Source of the DNA: an uncultured Eubacterium sp.
Lineage (GTDB): Bacteria > Bacillota > Clostridia > Lachnospirales > Lachnospiraceae
Direction: 5' to 3'
Assembly (NCBI GenBank): GCA_948470065.1
Contig: CAOKNO010000027.1
Span: 1-33,931, forward strand
DNA length: 33,931 nucleotides
Within the stretch, counting starts at the first letter, position 1. Each line of letters opens with the position of its first letter. The notes under the pieces are model-generated. The model saw only the letters and a program-made list of their open reading frames with translations, was not told the DNA's origin and ran no database searches. Shown here piece after piece: positions 17,276-26,912 of the stretch. The position numbers were made by a program, and so were the translations under genes.

Positions 17276-20257
17276 TTACCGGATCCAGGTCTTAAGCGCT
17301 TCTTCTAATTTTTGGACATCCACCGGCTTTGAGATATGGCCGTTCATCCCAGCTTCTTCCGATCTGCGGATATCGTCTGCAAACGCATCTGCAGTCATTG
17401 CTATAATCGGGATTACCTTTAGATCTTCCCTGCCTAAAGAACGGATTGCCCTGGTCGCTTCATACCCGTTCATCACTGGCATCTGGATATCCATAAAGAT
17501 AAGATCATAATAGCCTGGCTCGTGCTCTTTGACACATTCTACGGCAAGCTGGCCGTTCATTGCCTGTTCCACCTGGATCCCTACAATGTTCAAAAGCTCT
17601 GCCGCAACTTCGATATTTATTTCGTTATCTTCCACAAGAAGCGCCCGCTTGCCGGAAAAATCTTGTTCCTGGAATGTTTCAAGCGCGGTCGCAGCCTTCC
17701 TCGTCCCGCCTAGCCCAAGGACGTCTTTCAGTACCCATGTCAGCCTGGATTTGAACAGCGGTTTTTCGATAAATGCATCAATGCCGGCTGCTACGGCTTC
17801 CGCTTCAATATCAGACCAGTCATACGCCGATAAAATGATGATTGGGACGCTAGCCCCTATTGTGCCCCGGATTTCCCGCGCTGTTTCCACGCCGGATTTC
17901 CCTGGCATTTTCCAATCCAGGATAACGACGGCATACTCCCTGCCAGCTTCCTTCGCTTCTACCATACGCCGTACTGCCGCATCGCCGTCTAAGACATATT
18001 CCGCATCCATGCCAAGGCCGTTCAGTATGTCGCATGCGCTCTCACATGCCATCTCCTCATCGTCAACCACAAGCACTGGAAGCTTTGAAAACGCGTCAAT
18101 ATCTTCCTGCGTGATATCATCCAGCTTTAGATAAACCATAACGGTAAATTTTGAGCCTTTGCCCAGGACGCTTTCTACCTTAATGTCGCCGTTCATCATA
18201 CGGGCAATATTGACGGCAATCGTCATGCCAAGCCCCGTCCCTTCAATCTTGCCCGTACGGGAATCTGCGGCACGGGAAAACGGTTCAAAGATCTTTTGGA
18301 TATAATCGGTTTCCATCCCAATCCCCGTATCCTCAAAGGTAAATTCATAATATCCGCTGCCTGCAATCCGGGATGGCTTCTCTTCCATCCGTATGCGGAT
18401 CTCGCCGCCTGACGGCGTGAATTTTAGCGCATTCCCCAAGATGTTCATAAAGATCTGCTGGAGCCTCTGTTCATCCCCAACCACATCCTCATGCTCTACA
18501 TTTATGATATTGACGTGCAGCGTAAGGCCCTTCGCCTCCATTTGCGAATGGAAGACGGCAATCAGGCTTTCCATCGTATCCGACAAGCAGAAATTATTTT
18601 CTGTCAGGCTCACCCTGCCGCTCTCAATCCGGCTCATATCCAACACTTCATTGATCAGGCCCAGAAGATGCTTGCTTGAAATCGTAATCTTGCTAAGGGC
18701 GTCCAGTACGCGCTCCTTTTCGTCAATATGCATCCCTGCAACAGCAGTCATTCCAAGGATCGCATTCATCGGCGTCCGGATATCATGGCTCATCCGGGAC
18801 AGGAAATCACTCTTTGCTACATTTGCCGCTTCTGCCCGTTCTGCCGCAAGAGCCAGCATCTCTTTTTGCTTTTCTTCCTTGAGGATAATATCGTCAATGC
18901 TTCGGACTGCCAACGTCACCGCCAATGGATGCTCCTCTCCCATCTCCGCCACAGTAATTGCAGCAGAGCACCATTCGTATTTATCGTCTTCCACAATCCT
19001 CTTATATTGCAGTTCGATGTGATCTTCCCTTTCAAGCTTCTCCAATATATTGGACAATTCTAAAAATTCCTGGATCTCTTCCTGGTGCTCCTTGGCCACG
19101 ATCCCTAACTCAAAACGGCTGGATACGAACTCCTTATTATAATCCCCAGATTCAGACTCCTTGCCGCGATGCGGATAAAGCGTCTCATACCTGCCGCTTG
19201 GCACGTCTATGTAATAAATCGTCCGGTATGCGCGTGCCGTTCCATTCATTGCATTCTGGTAAATACGGTTGCGTTCCGCCATCAAATCGCGTTCTTCCAA
19301 AAGCCTCTGGCTGCGTTTCGCATGCTTGTATTCCATAAACGCCTGGAATAAAATCAGAGCCGCCCCCAACAGCGCCACCATAATACTGATAAAATGGAAC
19401 GTACCAACGCCCGTCAGGATTTCTTCTTCTGGTATGGTCAAGATTGCCGTCCAGCCATTGCTCATATGGTGGAAATATACATTGCGGGCAACTCCATCGG
19501 AAGACTTGATATCTTCCAGGATCTGGCTGCCATTCCTATGCTCGACGTTCTCAATCAAGGCGTCCGCCTGCTTCTGGCATTCTTGGTACTGGCTGTCTGA
19601 CGACGTCTTATAATAGAGCAGCGTCCCTTTCCTGCCGACCAGGTAATACGACGCATCCTGAGGCAGCTTCAGGTTTTCGTTGTTTTTTTCAAAACAGGAA
19701 AACCTCATATCCATTGCCAGGAAACTGCCCGTGGCTGGGATCGCCTTGCACATCGTAACAATCGGCAGGCCTGTTGCGTCATCCACATAGGCTGGGGAAA
19801 AATAGATCTCCCCACCAGCCGCCATTGCCCCCTGGTAATAATCCATATCTTCTACATTGCCCTCTAACTTGCTTTCCATCTCATGATTATTCGATACGGC
19901 CGCGGAACCGCCATGCGCTTTGCCATAAATCTGGATGTTGTCCTCGCCGTACATATCAATCAGCCCATCCATAAAAGGATACAGGCCTTCCCTTAATTCT
20001 TCAATTGAAACATCGTCTTTTTCCCTTTCTTCAATGTAATTGACGCTGATGGACAAAACGGATTCGCAGGCACGCATATTGCTCACTTCCGCGGAAGAAT
20101 AATTCTCCACCAGGGCAAGCCCCATCTTATTCGTGTTTTCCACCAAGGAACTGTGTAAGATATGGGTGCAAAGCAGTATCACTAAAATAAACATTACCAG
20201 CATGGCAAGGTTATTCCGCATTTTCTTGAATAATTGCTTTCTTTTACTTTTATTCAT
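17276..20257 (-). CDS. Hybrid sensor histidine kinase with two receiver domains
   Basis: This 993-aa membrane sensor has a transmembrane helix (about 16-38), an extracellular Cache-like sensing domain (about 39-283), a second helix (about 285-305), and a PAS-like region (about 325-455). HisKA follows with the phospho-acceptor His 491 ([16 protein letters not shown]), then HATPase_c (about 590-710) with [20 protein letters not shown] and GTGLGM. Two receiver domains follow, with acceptor Asp 781 ([12 protein letters not shown]) and Asp 923 ([12 protein letters not shown]). It has no Hpt or DNA-binding domain, so an outside partner must complete the relay. The start ATG overlaps the proA stop (ATGA), implying translational coupling. 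The secreted GH2 gene starts 52 bp downstream with no terminator in between. A link to glycan sensing is inferred only from that position. Confidence 0.92.
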   Translation of the reverse strand: MNKSKRKQLFKKMRNNLAMLVMFILVILLCTHILHSSLVENTNKMGLALVENYSSAEVSNMRACESVLSISVNYIEEREKDDVSIEELREGLYPFMDGLIDMYGEDNIQIYGKAHGGSAAVSNNHEMESKLEGNVEDMDYYQGAMAAGGEIYFSPAYVDDATGLPIVTMCKAIPATGSFLAMDMRFSCFEKNNENLKLPQDASYYLVGRKGTLLYYKTSSDSQYQECQKQADALIENVEHRNGSQILEDIKSSDGVARNVYFHHMSNGWTAILTIPEEEILTGVGTFHFISIMVALLGAALILFQAFMEYKHAKRSQRLLEERDLMAERNRIYQNAMNGTARAYRTIYYIDVPSGRYETLYPHRGKESESGDYNKEFVSSRFELGIVAKEHQEEIQEFLELSNILEKLEREDHIELQYKRIVEDDKYEWCSAAITVAEMGEEHPLAVTLAVRSIDDIILKEEKQKEMLALAAERAEAANVAKSDFLSRMSHDIRTPMNAILGMTAVAGMHIDEKERVLDALSKITISSKHLLGLINEVLDMSRIESGRVSLTENNFCLSDTMESLIAVFHSQMEAKGLTLHVNIINVEHEDVVGDEQRLQQIFMNILGNALKFTPSGGEIRIRMEEKPSRIAGSGYYEFTFEDTGIGMETDYIQKIFEPFSRAADSRTGKIEGTGLGMTIAVNIARMMNGDIKVESVLGKGSKFTVMVYLKLDDITQEDIDAFSKLPVLVVDDEEMACESACDILNGLGMDAEYVLDGDAAVRRMVEAKEAGREYAVVILDWKMPGKSGVETAREIRGTIGASVPIIILSAYDWSDIEAEAVAAGIDAFIEKPLFKSRLTWVLKDVLGLGGTRKAATALETFQEQDFSGKRALLVEDNEINIEVAAELLNIVGIQVEQAMNGQLAVECVKEHEPGYYDLIFMDIQMPVMNGYEATRAIRSLGREDLKVIPIIAMTADAFADDIRRSEEAGMNGHISKPVDVQKLEEALKTWIR

Positions 20258-21501
20258 CTTACCTGCCCATTCCCATAGATAATATATTTTGTACTGGTCA
20301 GTTCCTTCAGGCCCATAGGCCCTCTTGCATGGAGTTTCTGCGTGCTGATGCCGATTTCTGCGCCAAATCCAAATTCAAACCCATCCGTAAAGCGTGTAGA
20401 CGCATTGACATAAACCGCCGCCGCATCAATCTCTTCCAGGAATTTCCTGGAGTTATCGTAATCTTTTGTGACAATCGCCTCAGAATGCCCGGTATTGTAA
20501 CGGTTGATATGTGCGATCGCTTCGTCAATGCCTGCCACTGTCTTTACCGACAAAATATAATCCAGATATTCCTTGCCCCAGTCTTCTTCTGTAGCAGGCA
20601 CAATACTGCTGCAAGCTTCCCGGCTCTTATCGTCCCCTCGCAGCTCTACCTGCTTTGGCGCAAGCCTTTGGGCAAGCATTGGCAGCAGGGCGTCTTTCAC
20701 CTTTTCGTGGACTACCAGCGACTCGCAGGCATTGCAGACCCCAATCCGCTGGGTTTTGGCATTGCAGATAATATCTAACGCCATGGAAAGATCCGCAGAC
20801 TCATCCACGTAAATATGGCAGTTCCCCGTCCCAGTTTCAATCACAGGCACCGTCGCCTGCTCCACAACCGTCTGGATCAGCCCTGCCCCTCCCCTGGGGA
20901 TCAGGACGTCGACATACTGGTTCAGCTTCATAAATGCTTCCGCCGTCTTACGGCTGGTATCTGTCACTAGCTGGACAGCGTCGGGTGGGACATTACAGGA
21001 CGCCAACGCTTCCCGTAACACCTGCGTGATCGCCTGGTTCGAATGGATCGCGTCTTTCCCGCCCCGCAGGATCACCGCATTCCCCGCCTTAAAACACAGT
21101 CCAAACGCGTCCGCTGTCACATTCGGGCGCGACTCATATATTATGCCGATTACGCCCAATGGGACACGCTTCTGCCCAATCAGCAGGCCGTTTGGACGTT
21201 CCTTCATTGACAGCACCTCCCCGACCGGATCGTCTAAGCCGGCGATCTGCCGCAGGCCTTCCGCCATCTGGGAAATCCTGTCCTCCGTCAGAAGCAGGCG
21301 GTCAATAAGGGCTGGCGCCATCTGGTTCTCCTCTGCCGCCTTTTTATCTTCTGCATTTGCCTGCAACAGGCGCCTTGCCTGCTCTTCTAGCATACCTGCC
21401 GCTGTTTCTAATACGTGATTCTTCTGGTTGGCAGGCAGGATGCGTAGCGCAGCTTCCGCTGCCTTTGCATTCCGCCCAATCTGTTCTAGCGTAAACTCCA
21501 T
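20254..21501 (-). CDS. proA: Gamma-glutamyl phosphate reductase (proline biosynthesis)
   Basis: ProA reduces gamma-glutamyl phosphate to glutamate 5-semialdehyde with NADPH, the second step of proline synthesis in the cytoplasm. The 415-aa length is normal. The sequence follows the family closely: [43 protein letters not shown], and the catalytic Cys region [13 protein letters not shown]. The ATG at 21501 follows GGGAGGATGAT. The usual partner proB (glutamate 5-kinase) is not adjacent; instead proA lies 19 bp after a pRiA4b-like gene and its stop overlaps the start of a sensor kinase gene. Confidence 0.97.
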   Translation of the reverse strand: MEFTLEQIGRNAKAAEAALRILPANQKNHVLETAAGMLEEQARRLLQANAEDKKAAEENQMAPALIDRLLLTEDRISQMAEGLRQIAGLDDPVGEVLSMKERPNGLLIGQKRVPLGVIGIIYESRPNVTADAFGLCFKAGNAVILRGGKDAIHSNQAITQVLREALASCNVPPDAVQLVTDTSRKTAEAFMKLNQYVDVLIPRGGAGLIQTVVEQATVPVIETGTGNCHIYVDESADLSMALDIICNAKTQRIGVCNACESLVVHEKVKDALLPMLAQRLAPKQVELRGDDKSREACSSIVPATEEDWGKEYLDYILSVKTVAGIDEAIAHINRYNTGHSEAIVTKDYDNSRKFLEEIDAAAVYVNASTRFTDGFEFGFGAEIGISTQKLHARGPMGLKELTSTKYIIYGNGQVR

Positions 21502-21520
21502 ATCATCCTCCCTTTCTATC

Positions 21521-23167
21521 TTACTGAGACGGCGCTTCCCCCTTACTCCGCGTTACCACTGGCTCTTTCGTACCCTGCTCTTCTACCCGCAGTACCTTGC
21601 ATTGGAAAACCCATTCTTCTCCAAGATCCAAAAGATAGCGGAATTTCTTCCCCTGTTCTAGGCCTGCCTGATCCAGCCTGCAATTCGCCGTTGTCTGTTC
21701 TCCGCCCTTGCTGCCTTCCTCCATATAGTAACACTCCTCCAGCTTAAGGCCGCGGTTATCCATAAAAAAGGTATGGGCACGCCCATCCCCAGTTATCCCA
21801 AATGCTGCTAAGATTGCCTGGTGCATCTGAAATAAGGTACTACCGGCAGAGATCTGTATGTGGCGGTAACATCCTGGCTTCAGGGAAACGCTGATAACAT
21901 ACGACTGTTTCGTCTCTTTCCTAGCTTCAAACTCCGCCACCTTGCACGTCCCCGTTCCTTCCTGATGGAAGACCTGATGGAAGCGCGCCTCTAACTCCTC
22001 TGGGAAAAACCCTTGTTCTAAGATTGACTCAAGCTGCGCGACAAGCTCCGGCGGCAGCGTACGCAGTTTCTCATCGTCCAATTCCAGGATTTCATGCAAA
22101 GACTGGATTGCTTCTTCCTGCCCTTCTTCTTCACTTCTGCCAAAACGATCGATAAACAAATACTCCGCATCATCTAATGCCGGCAGATCTGACGCAATGC
22201 TGAGCGGGATTTGCAGTTTGCTGCAAAATACCTCTGCAAACGCAAACGTCCTCGCATCGCGTACTTTCATTTCTTTGGGGCAGATATTCTGGCTTTGCAA
22301 TGTCTCGATAAATAAATCCAACAGTTCTTCAAGGTTCTCATCCTGGAAGGATGACGCTGGTACTGGTAAAATAAATTCCGAAGCGCTTTCTACCGCCAAA
22401 AAGATAAGCGGGTAATATGGCTTCCCACCTTCCGGGCTTTTGACTGCCTCCGGGCACCGGATAACCTCGCACTCCCACACACCCATCTTCTTTGCCTTCT
22501 TCAGGCTGGCAATCCCGACCTGGTTATGCACCTCTACGCCTGCCCATTCCTTTTTCTTCTCTTTGGGGATCCTTACCTTGCCCATAACATAGGCTCCATC
22601 CTTCCGCTCCAGCAACGGGACCTTCTGCGTACCCTCGTGCAAAGACATAATCCCCAATTCGTCCGGGCTTTGGTTTTCTAACAGCCGCGCCACCTCGATG
22701 GCCGCAGACAACGCCTCCATCAGGTCTTCCTGATCCTGTTTGCTTTCAATGCTCCATGGGCAGATATTCGGCTGGAATTTTACAAACTGGGGATATGCAC
22801 GGTGGCCCGTGATCCGTATCTTATTGGCACGGGCATATGCCTTTGCCGTTTCCTGGTCCTCTTTCGATACATCATCCTTCTTTTCAAACGCACATTGCAG
22901 GCTTTCCTGCCGCATAAGCTGCTCCTGGAATCCCAAGGGGGATAAGTCCAATACCTCTGACTTCATCAAATCCCGGAAGCTTCCAAACCCTTCTTCCTCT
23001 GTATACAGGCCAAGCGCACAATGCCCGCCATTGGCTCCCATAATGCTGATATAGCCAATTCTATCCCCGGATAGCCTGACTGCGAATACATCCGTATCCC
23101 ACAGCTTCTTCCACAATTTTGTTTTCTTGTACGCAAACGCAAGTCCATATAGTTTATCTGAAATCAT
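21521..23167 (-). CDS. pRiA4b ORF-3-like domain protein of unknown function
   Basis: This 548-aa cytoplasmic protein has no signal peptide or membrane segment. The C-terminal part (about 422-535) matches the plasmid pRiA4b ORF-3 / IS1096 TnpR-like family (PF07929): [38 protein letters not shown], and a closing [17 protein letters not shown]. The N-terminal 400 residues resemble DUF6930/DUF7309-type regions often fused to it (from memory), including [10 protein letters not shown] and [10 protein letters not shown]. The function is not established. The ATG follows AAGGAGGAAGG. The gene heads a tight minus-strand run with proA and the hybrid kinase. Confidence 0.75.
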   Translation of the reverse strand: MISDKLYGLAFAYKKTKLWKKLWDTDVFAVRLSGDRIGYISIMGANGGHCALGLYTEEEGFGSFRDLMKSEVLDLSPLGFQEQLMRQESLQCAFEKKDDVSKEDQETAKAYARANKIRITGHRAYPQFVKFQPNICPWSIESKQDQEDLMEALSAAIEVARLLENQSPDELGIMSLHEGTQKVPLLERKDGAYVMGKVRIPKEKKKEWAGVEVHNQVGIASLKKAKKMGVWECEVIRCPEAVKSPEGGKPYYPLIFLAVESASEFILPVPASSFQDENLEELLDLFIETLQSQNICPKEMKVRDARTFAFAEVFCSKLQIPLSIASDLPALDDAEYLFIDRFGRSEEEGQEEAIQSLHEILELDDEKLRTLPPELVAQLESILEQGFFPEELEARFHQVFHQEGTGTCKVAEFEARKETKQSYVISVSLKPGCYRHIQISAGSTLFQMHQAILAAFGITGDGRAHTFFMDNRGLKLEECYYMEEGSKGGEQTTANCRLDQAGLEQGKKFRYLLDLGEEWVFQCKVLRVEEQGTKEPVVTRSKGEAPSQ

Positions 23168-23224
23168 ATTCCCTTCCTCCTTGGCATTTTTTGCTGTCCC
23201 TAACTTACAAGTAGTAATATTATT

Positions 23225-23253
23225 AGTCTACCAAAAAAGTACGGAACCTGCAA
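23225..23253 (-). promoter_or_regulatory. Possible promoter for the pRiA4b-like/proA/kinase run
   Basis: On the minus strand, TTGCAG (23248-23253) and TAGACT (23225-23230) are separated by 17 bp and lie about 60 bp upstream of the start. The match is moderate. Confidence 0.4.
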
Positions 23254-23289
23254 TAGTAAGCACGAATAAGACGTCCGAAACCTAGAAAG

Positions 23290-23362
23290 AAAAAGCTGCC
23301 GCATTTTGAAGGAAAACCACAAAATCCATACGCTCTTGTGATTATCTCCAAAATGCGGCAGC
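23290..23362 (-). terminator. Terminator of ilvD
   Basis: A perfect 14-bp stem (23295-23308 with 23349-23362) has an internal small hairpin (CACAA/TTGTG). On the minus strand it is followed by TTTTTCTTTC, a good U-tract. The stem core is GCTGCCGCATTTT. Confidence 0.85.
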
Positions 23363-23380
23363 CTTATGGCTCCCCTTGCT

Positions 23381-25051
23381 TTATGGCAGTTCCCTCTTCA
23401 TCACGGCTCCTGTCGCGCCAGAAGTTACCATCTGCGCGTAACGCGCCAGATACCCTTCTGTCACTTTTGGTTCCCTAGGCTGCCATTTTGCCTTCCGCTC
23501 AGAAAGGATTTCCTCGGATACATCCAGTTCCAGCTTCATCTCTGGGATATTGATTTTAATTATGTCGCCTTCTTCTACCAATGCGATTGGACCGCCGACT
23601 GCAGCTTCCGGGGAAACATGCCCGATGGAAGCCCCGCGGCTTGCGCCGGAGAAGCGGCCGTCTGTAATCAATGCAACGGTAGATCCAAGGCCCATACCGG
23701 CTATGGCAGAGGTCGGGTTCAGCATTTCACGCATCCCAGGCCCTCCCTTTGGCCCTTCGTAGCGGATGACTACGACGTCGCCAGACACAATCTTCCCGCC
23801 TTTGATGGCCGCAATGGCATCTTCCTCACAGTCGAAGACGCGTGCAGGCCCTTCGTGCGCCATCATCTCTGGCGCTACCGCAGAGCGCTTTACCACGCTC
23901 CCTTCTGGCGCCAGGTTGCCCTTCAATACGGCAAGCCCTCCCGTCGCGCTGTATGGGCGGTCCAATGGGCGGATAACTTCTGGATCCTTATTGGCGCACC
24001 CCTTGATATTCTCTCCTACGGTTTTCCCTGTCACCGTCATACAATCTAAATGCAACAGGCCAAGCTCTGCTAACTCATTCATCACGGCGTACACGCCGCC
24101 CGCCTCGTTCAAGTCCTCCATATAAGTAGGGCCTGCTGGAGCCAGATGGCAGAGGTTCGGAGTCTTCGCACTGATCTCGTTAGCAAAGCCGATATCAAAG
24201 TCAAACCCGATCTCATGGGCAATGGCAGGGAGATGGAGCATACTGTTGGTCGAGCATCCCAATGCCATATCCACGGTCAATGCATTCAGCACCGCCTCCC
24301 GCGTCATAATATCCCTCGGGCGGATATTGTTTTTGTACATCTCCATAACCGCCATGCCTGCATGCTTCGCAAGGCGCAGGCGATCGGAATAGACCGCCGG
24401 GATCGTGCCATTCCCTTTCAGCCCCATCCCAAGCGCTTCCGTCAGGCAGTTCATAGAATTAGCCGTATACATCCCAGAACAGGATCCACAGGTCGGGCAC
24501 GCCTTTTCTTCAAATTCACGCACGTCCTCTTCTGTCATCGTACCTGCCGCATAAGAGCCAACTGCCTCGAACATCGAAGACAAACTCGTCTTATGCCCTT
24601 TTACACGTCCGGCAAGCATTGGCCCGCCCGATACGAATACCGTAGGCACATTCACCCTTGCCGCCGCCATCAAAAGCCCAGGCACATTCTTGTCACAATT
24701 CGGCACCATCACCAATGCGTCAAACTGGTGCGCCAGCGCCATACATTCCGTAGAATCTGCAATCAAGTCGCGCGTCACCAAGGAATACTTCATCCCGATA
24801 TGCCCCATGGCAATCCCATCACAGACCGCAATGGCTGGGAAGACCACTGGCACGCCGCCTGCCTCTGCAACGCCCATTTTTACTGCTTCTACAATCTTAT
24901 CCAGGTTCATATGCCCTGGCACGATTTCGTTGTAGGAGCTCACAATCCCTACAAGCGGTTTTTCCATCTCCTCGTTGGTAAACCCCAACGCATGGAACAA
25001 AGAACGGTGGGGCGCCTGCTGCATCCCCTTTTTCACATGATCGCTTCTCAT
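23381..25051 (-). CDS. ilvD: Dihydroxy-acid dehydratase (branched-chain amino acid synthesis)
   Basis: IlvD dehydrates 2,3-dihydroxy-isovalerate and -methylvalerate to the 2-keto acids used for valine, isoleucine and leucine. The 556-aa protein has the iron-sulfur cysteines in [20 protein letters not shown] and [18 protein letters not shown]. It also has the C-terminal block [23 protein letters not shown]. The ATG at 25051 follows AAGAGGTAAGG. It is transcribed alone from its own promoter with a leader of about 105 nt and ends at a strong terminator. No T-box or other ilv genes are adjacent. Confidence 0.98.
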   Translation of the reverse strand: MRSDHVKKGMQQAPHRSLFHALGFTNEEMEKPLVGIVSSYNEIVPGHMNLDKIVEAVKMGVAEAGGVPVVFPAIAVCDGIAMGHIGMKYSLVTRDLIADSTECMALAHQFDALVMVPNCDKNVPGLLMAAARVNVPTVFVSGGPMLAGRVKGHKTSLSSMFEAVGSYAAGTMTEEDVREFEEKACPTCGSCSGMYTANSMNCLTEALGMGLKGNGTIPAVYSDRLRLAKHAGMAVMEMYKNNIRPRDIMTREAVLNALTVDMALGCSTNSMLHLPAIAHEIGFDFDIGFANEISAKTPNLCHLAPAGPTYMEDLNEAGGVYAVMNELAELGLLHLDCMTVTGKTVGENIKGCANKDPEVIRPLDRPYSATGGLAVLKGNLAPEGSVVKRSAVAPEMMAHEGPARVFDCEEDAIAAIKGGKIVSGDVVVIRYEGPKGGPGMREMLNPTSAIAGMGLGSTVALITDGRFSGASRGASIGHVSPEAAVGGPIALVEEGDIIKINIPEMKLELDVSEEILSERKAKWQPREPKVTEGYLARYAQMVTSGATGAVMKRELP

Positions 25052-25165
25052 TTTCCTTACCTCTTCTTTCTATAGAATCAAATGCTCATCTTGTATTATG
25101 CCCCCTGCGCACCGCCGCGTTCCTCAACGCCTGCATTTTGGATGGCGCGCTTTTATCCCCACATA

Positions 25166-25194
25166 ATTATAGCACATGGCGCGGCCCGATCCAA
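25166..25194 (-). promoter_or_regulatory. Promoter of ilvD
   Basis: On the minus strand a perfect TATAAT (25166-25171) is preceded by TGC (extended -10) and separated by 17 bp from TTGGAT (25189-25194). The leader has a small GCGTT/AACGC hairpin but no T-box motif. Confidence 0.7.
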
Positions 25195-25220
25195 CCAGGT
25201 CTTGAATACAGCTTTCCAGA

Positions 25221-25265
25221 GGGTTTTTGTTCTATAGGACGCGCTTTCCTATGTAAACATAAAAC
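25221..25265. repeat. 45-bp inverted-repeat module, copy 1
   Basis: Starts GGGTTTTTGTTCTATAGGA and ends CATAAAAC; the two halves are imperfect inverted repeats around CGCGCTT. About 80% identical to 28329-28373. Read on the minus strand, it abuts the HPr-like gene's terminator stem and supplies its T-rich tail. Confidence 0.7.
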
Positions 25266-25298
25266 AGGGAAGATGCGCATTGCCTCACATCTTCCCTG
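25265..25298 (-). terminator. Terminator of the HPr-like gene
   Basis: An 11-bp perfect stem (25265-25275 with 25288-25298) is followed on the minus strand by TTTTATGTTT. The stem ends 38 bp from the HPr-like stop codon. Confidence 0.8.
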
Positions 25299-25336
25299 CT
25301 CTTTCTATTCCTTACCCTATTCTACCCCTTCTTACC

Positions 25337-25564
25337 TTATGCTACTTCATACTTACTCAGCACATTTTCAAAGCTCAGGTTTTCGCCGCCGTATTTAACA
25401 GTAAGCTGTTTCTCAATCCCCATCCCCATCACTCCCAGTAACGATTTCGCATCCATTACTACGCGCTCATTGGAAATATCAATATCAAAATCACATAATC
25501 CAGCAGCGCGTACAAATTCACATACCTCATCTGCATCTGATAATTTAATTGTCTTTTCAATCAT
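25337..25564 (-). CDS. HPr-like protein lacking the phospho-histidine site
   Basis: The 75-aa product starts MIEKTIKLSDADEV and matches the HPr fold at its regulatory-serine region: MDAKSLLGVMGMGIEKQLTVKYGG, close to the HPr DAKSILGLMSLGI block. The catalytic loop of HPr (GLHARPA, with His15) is absent; the chain runs from KLSDADEV straight into helix one. The protein therefore cannot carry a PTS phosphoryl group but could be phosphorylated on the serine, like Crh of Bacillus. A role in carbon catabolite control is an inference. The second ATG (25564) is preferred because AAAGGATGAG is correctly spaced for it. Own promoter and terminator, so monocistronic. Confidence 0.8.
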   Translation of the reverse strand: MIEKTIKLSDADEVCEFVRAAGLCDFDIDISNERVVMDAKSLLGVMGMGIEKQLTVKYGGENLSFENVLSKYEVA

Positions 25565-25615
25565 GGCTCTCATCCTTTCTATATGTTTTTTTGTTCTAAC
25601 CTGAACTTGTGGAAG

Positions 25616-25644
25616 ATTATGACATCTTTTTCTCCATTTGTCAA
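25616..25644 (-). promoter_or_regulatory. Strong promoter of the HPr-like gene
   Basis: On the minus strand TTGACA (25639-25644), a 17-bp spacer and CATAAT (25616-25621) preceded by TGT form a near-consensus sigma-A promoter about 52 bp upstream of the start. Confidence 0.85.
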
Positions 25645-25949
25645 CTTATTCCCAGCATTTTCTACCTATCAAATCTGTACAAATTTCGCTGTAATCCGGG
25701 CAAAATCCCGTTATTTTGCCATAATCTCTCTTCCAGCCCAGACAATTGCAGTTCTTCGTTTCTGCTTTACTGTATAGCCTTACATATTTTTTCTGCCATT
25801 TGGGGAAAAACTGTCTATTGCAACAGTTTTGGCAGGCTTTGCCCCACCAGATGTCCTTGGGTATCTTACGCCAAAATCCTGGTATTGTTACTGCAAGCTG
25901 TCGCCCGCAGCCTGGCATCTGGGATATGCACCGTAACTGAGCCGTATTA

Positions 25950-25978
25950 TTGACTATTCGGAAAGAACATCCTATAAT
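25950..25978 (+). promoter_or_regulatory. Promoter of larBC
   Basis: TTGACT (25950-25955), a 17-bp spacer and a perfect TATAAT (25973-25978). Transcription would begin near 25985 and give a leader of about 170 nt. In the leader (about 26050-26115), CCCT/AGGG, GCTAT/ATAGC and TTATT/AATAA segments can pair in a long irregular hairpin. No known riboswitch class was recognised. Confidence 0.8.
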
Positions 25979-26154
25979 TATAACAATCCCTTTTTTTGCT
26001 ACCATAAAGATTCCACACAACGGTTCTTCGGGCAGTTTTAATCCTTTGCCCTGCTATCGTTATTATGTGTAAAGAATCAGAAAAAAACCGAAATAATAGC
26101 AAATAGGGAATTATTATCCTTTGGATCTATGAAAGGGAAAACCAGGAGGCGCCT

Positions 26155-26907
26155 ATGGAATCCAAACACATCTTATCGGTCTTGCAGCAAGTACAGGATG
26201 GATCCCTTGACATCCATACTGCTTATGAAAAGCTAAAGCTTAGCCCTTTTGAAGATTTGGGCTATGCCAAGATCGACCATCACCGGAAAATCCGCCAAGG
26301 CGTGCCAGAGGTGATTTACGGAGCCGGGAAAACGGCCGGGCAGATCGAAGGCATTGTAAACGCGCTGCTGCCCCAATGCCCGGAAAATATCTTGATCACA
26401 CGGCTGCCAGAAGAAGCCGCCGAATACCTAGGGCAGCAATTCCCCCTTACGTATGACAAAATCTCTCACATCGGGATTGTAAATTATACCAAACGCCTTA
26501 CTGCTTCTGGAAGCATTGTCGTGGCTACCGGAGGGACAAGCGATATCCCCGTAGCAGAAGAGGCCGCGCTTACGGCGGAAACCCTGGGCAACCAGGTAGA
26601 ACGCCTTTACGATGTCGGCGTGGCTGGCATCCACCGCCTGCTGGCGCATATCGACAACATTTCCAAGGCAACCGCTGTGATCGCCGTAGCCGGGATGGAA
26701 GGCGCGCTTGCCAGTGTGATTGGCGGCTTGTGCGACTGCCCTGTGATCGCCGTTCCTACCAGCGTAGGCTACGGCGCCAATTTCCAAGGGCTTTCCGCCC
26801 TGCTCTCTATGCTTAATTCGTGCGCAAGCGGCGTATCTGTCGTAAACATTGACAACGGCTTCGGCGCTGGCTACCTTGCCAGCATAATCAACCATATAGG
26901 AGGTTAA
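26155..26907 (+). CDS. larB: Pyridinium-3,5-biscarboxylic acid mononucleotide synthase LarB
   Basis: LarB carboxylates and hydrolyses nicotinic acid adenine dinucleotide, the first step in making the nickel-pincer nucleotide cofactor (established for Lactobacillus plantarum). The 250-aa product has a helical N-terminal region and a C-terminal AIR-carboxylase-like domain (about 115-250). Visible motifs are VPEVIYGAGKT, VVATGGTSDIPVAEEA, VAGMEGALASVIGGL and VPTSVGYGANFQG. Cys 223 in LNSCASGV aligns with the cysteine used for substrate attachment. The ATG follows CCAGGAGG. The stop overlaps the ribosome binding site of larC, so the two are translationally linked. The cofactor's known user is lactate racemase LarA, but larA and larE are not in the window. 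Confidence 0.95.
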   Translation: MESKHILSVLQQVQDGSLDIHTAYEKLKLSPFEDLGYAKIDHHRKIRQGVPEVIYGAGKTAGQIEGIVNALLPQCPENILITRLPEEAAEYLGQQFPLTYDKISHIGIVNYTKRLTASGSIVVATGGTSDIPVAEEAALTAETLGNQVERLYDVGVAGIHRLLAHIDNISKATAVIAVAGMEGALASVIGGLCDCPVIAVPTSVGYGANFQGLSALLSMLNSCASGVSVVNIDNGFGAGYLASIINHIGG

Positions 26908-26912
26908 CTATT

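Larger units (their letters stand above)
25565..26154. other. 590-bp intergenic region between the HPr-like gene and larB
   Basis: It holds the divergent promoters of the HPr-like gene and larB and the 170-nt larB leader. A 124-codon minus-strand open frame (25646-26020) starts with TTG, lacks a ribosome binding site, and overlaps the larB promoter; I do not regard it as a gene. Nothing else was recognised. Confidence 0.6.

Noticed and set aside
25052..25165. T-box or other amino-acid riboswitch ahead of ilvD
   Set aside because: The leader from the mapped promoter is only about 105 nt and lacks the T-box sequence and an antiterminator/terminator pair.
25646..26020. Minus-strand open frame of 124 codons, Cys- and Trp-rich
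   Set aside because: TTG start without a ribosome binding site; it overlaps the larB promoter and leader; no family recognised. A translated search could reopen it.
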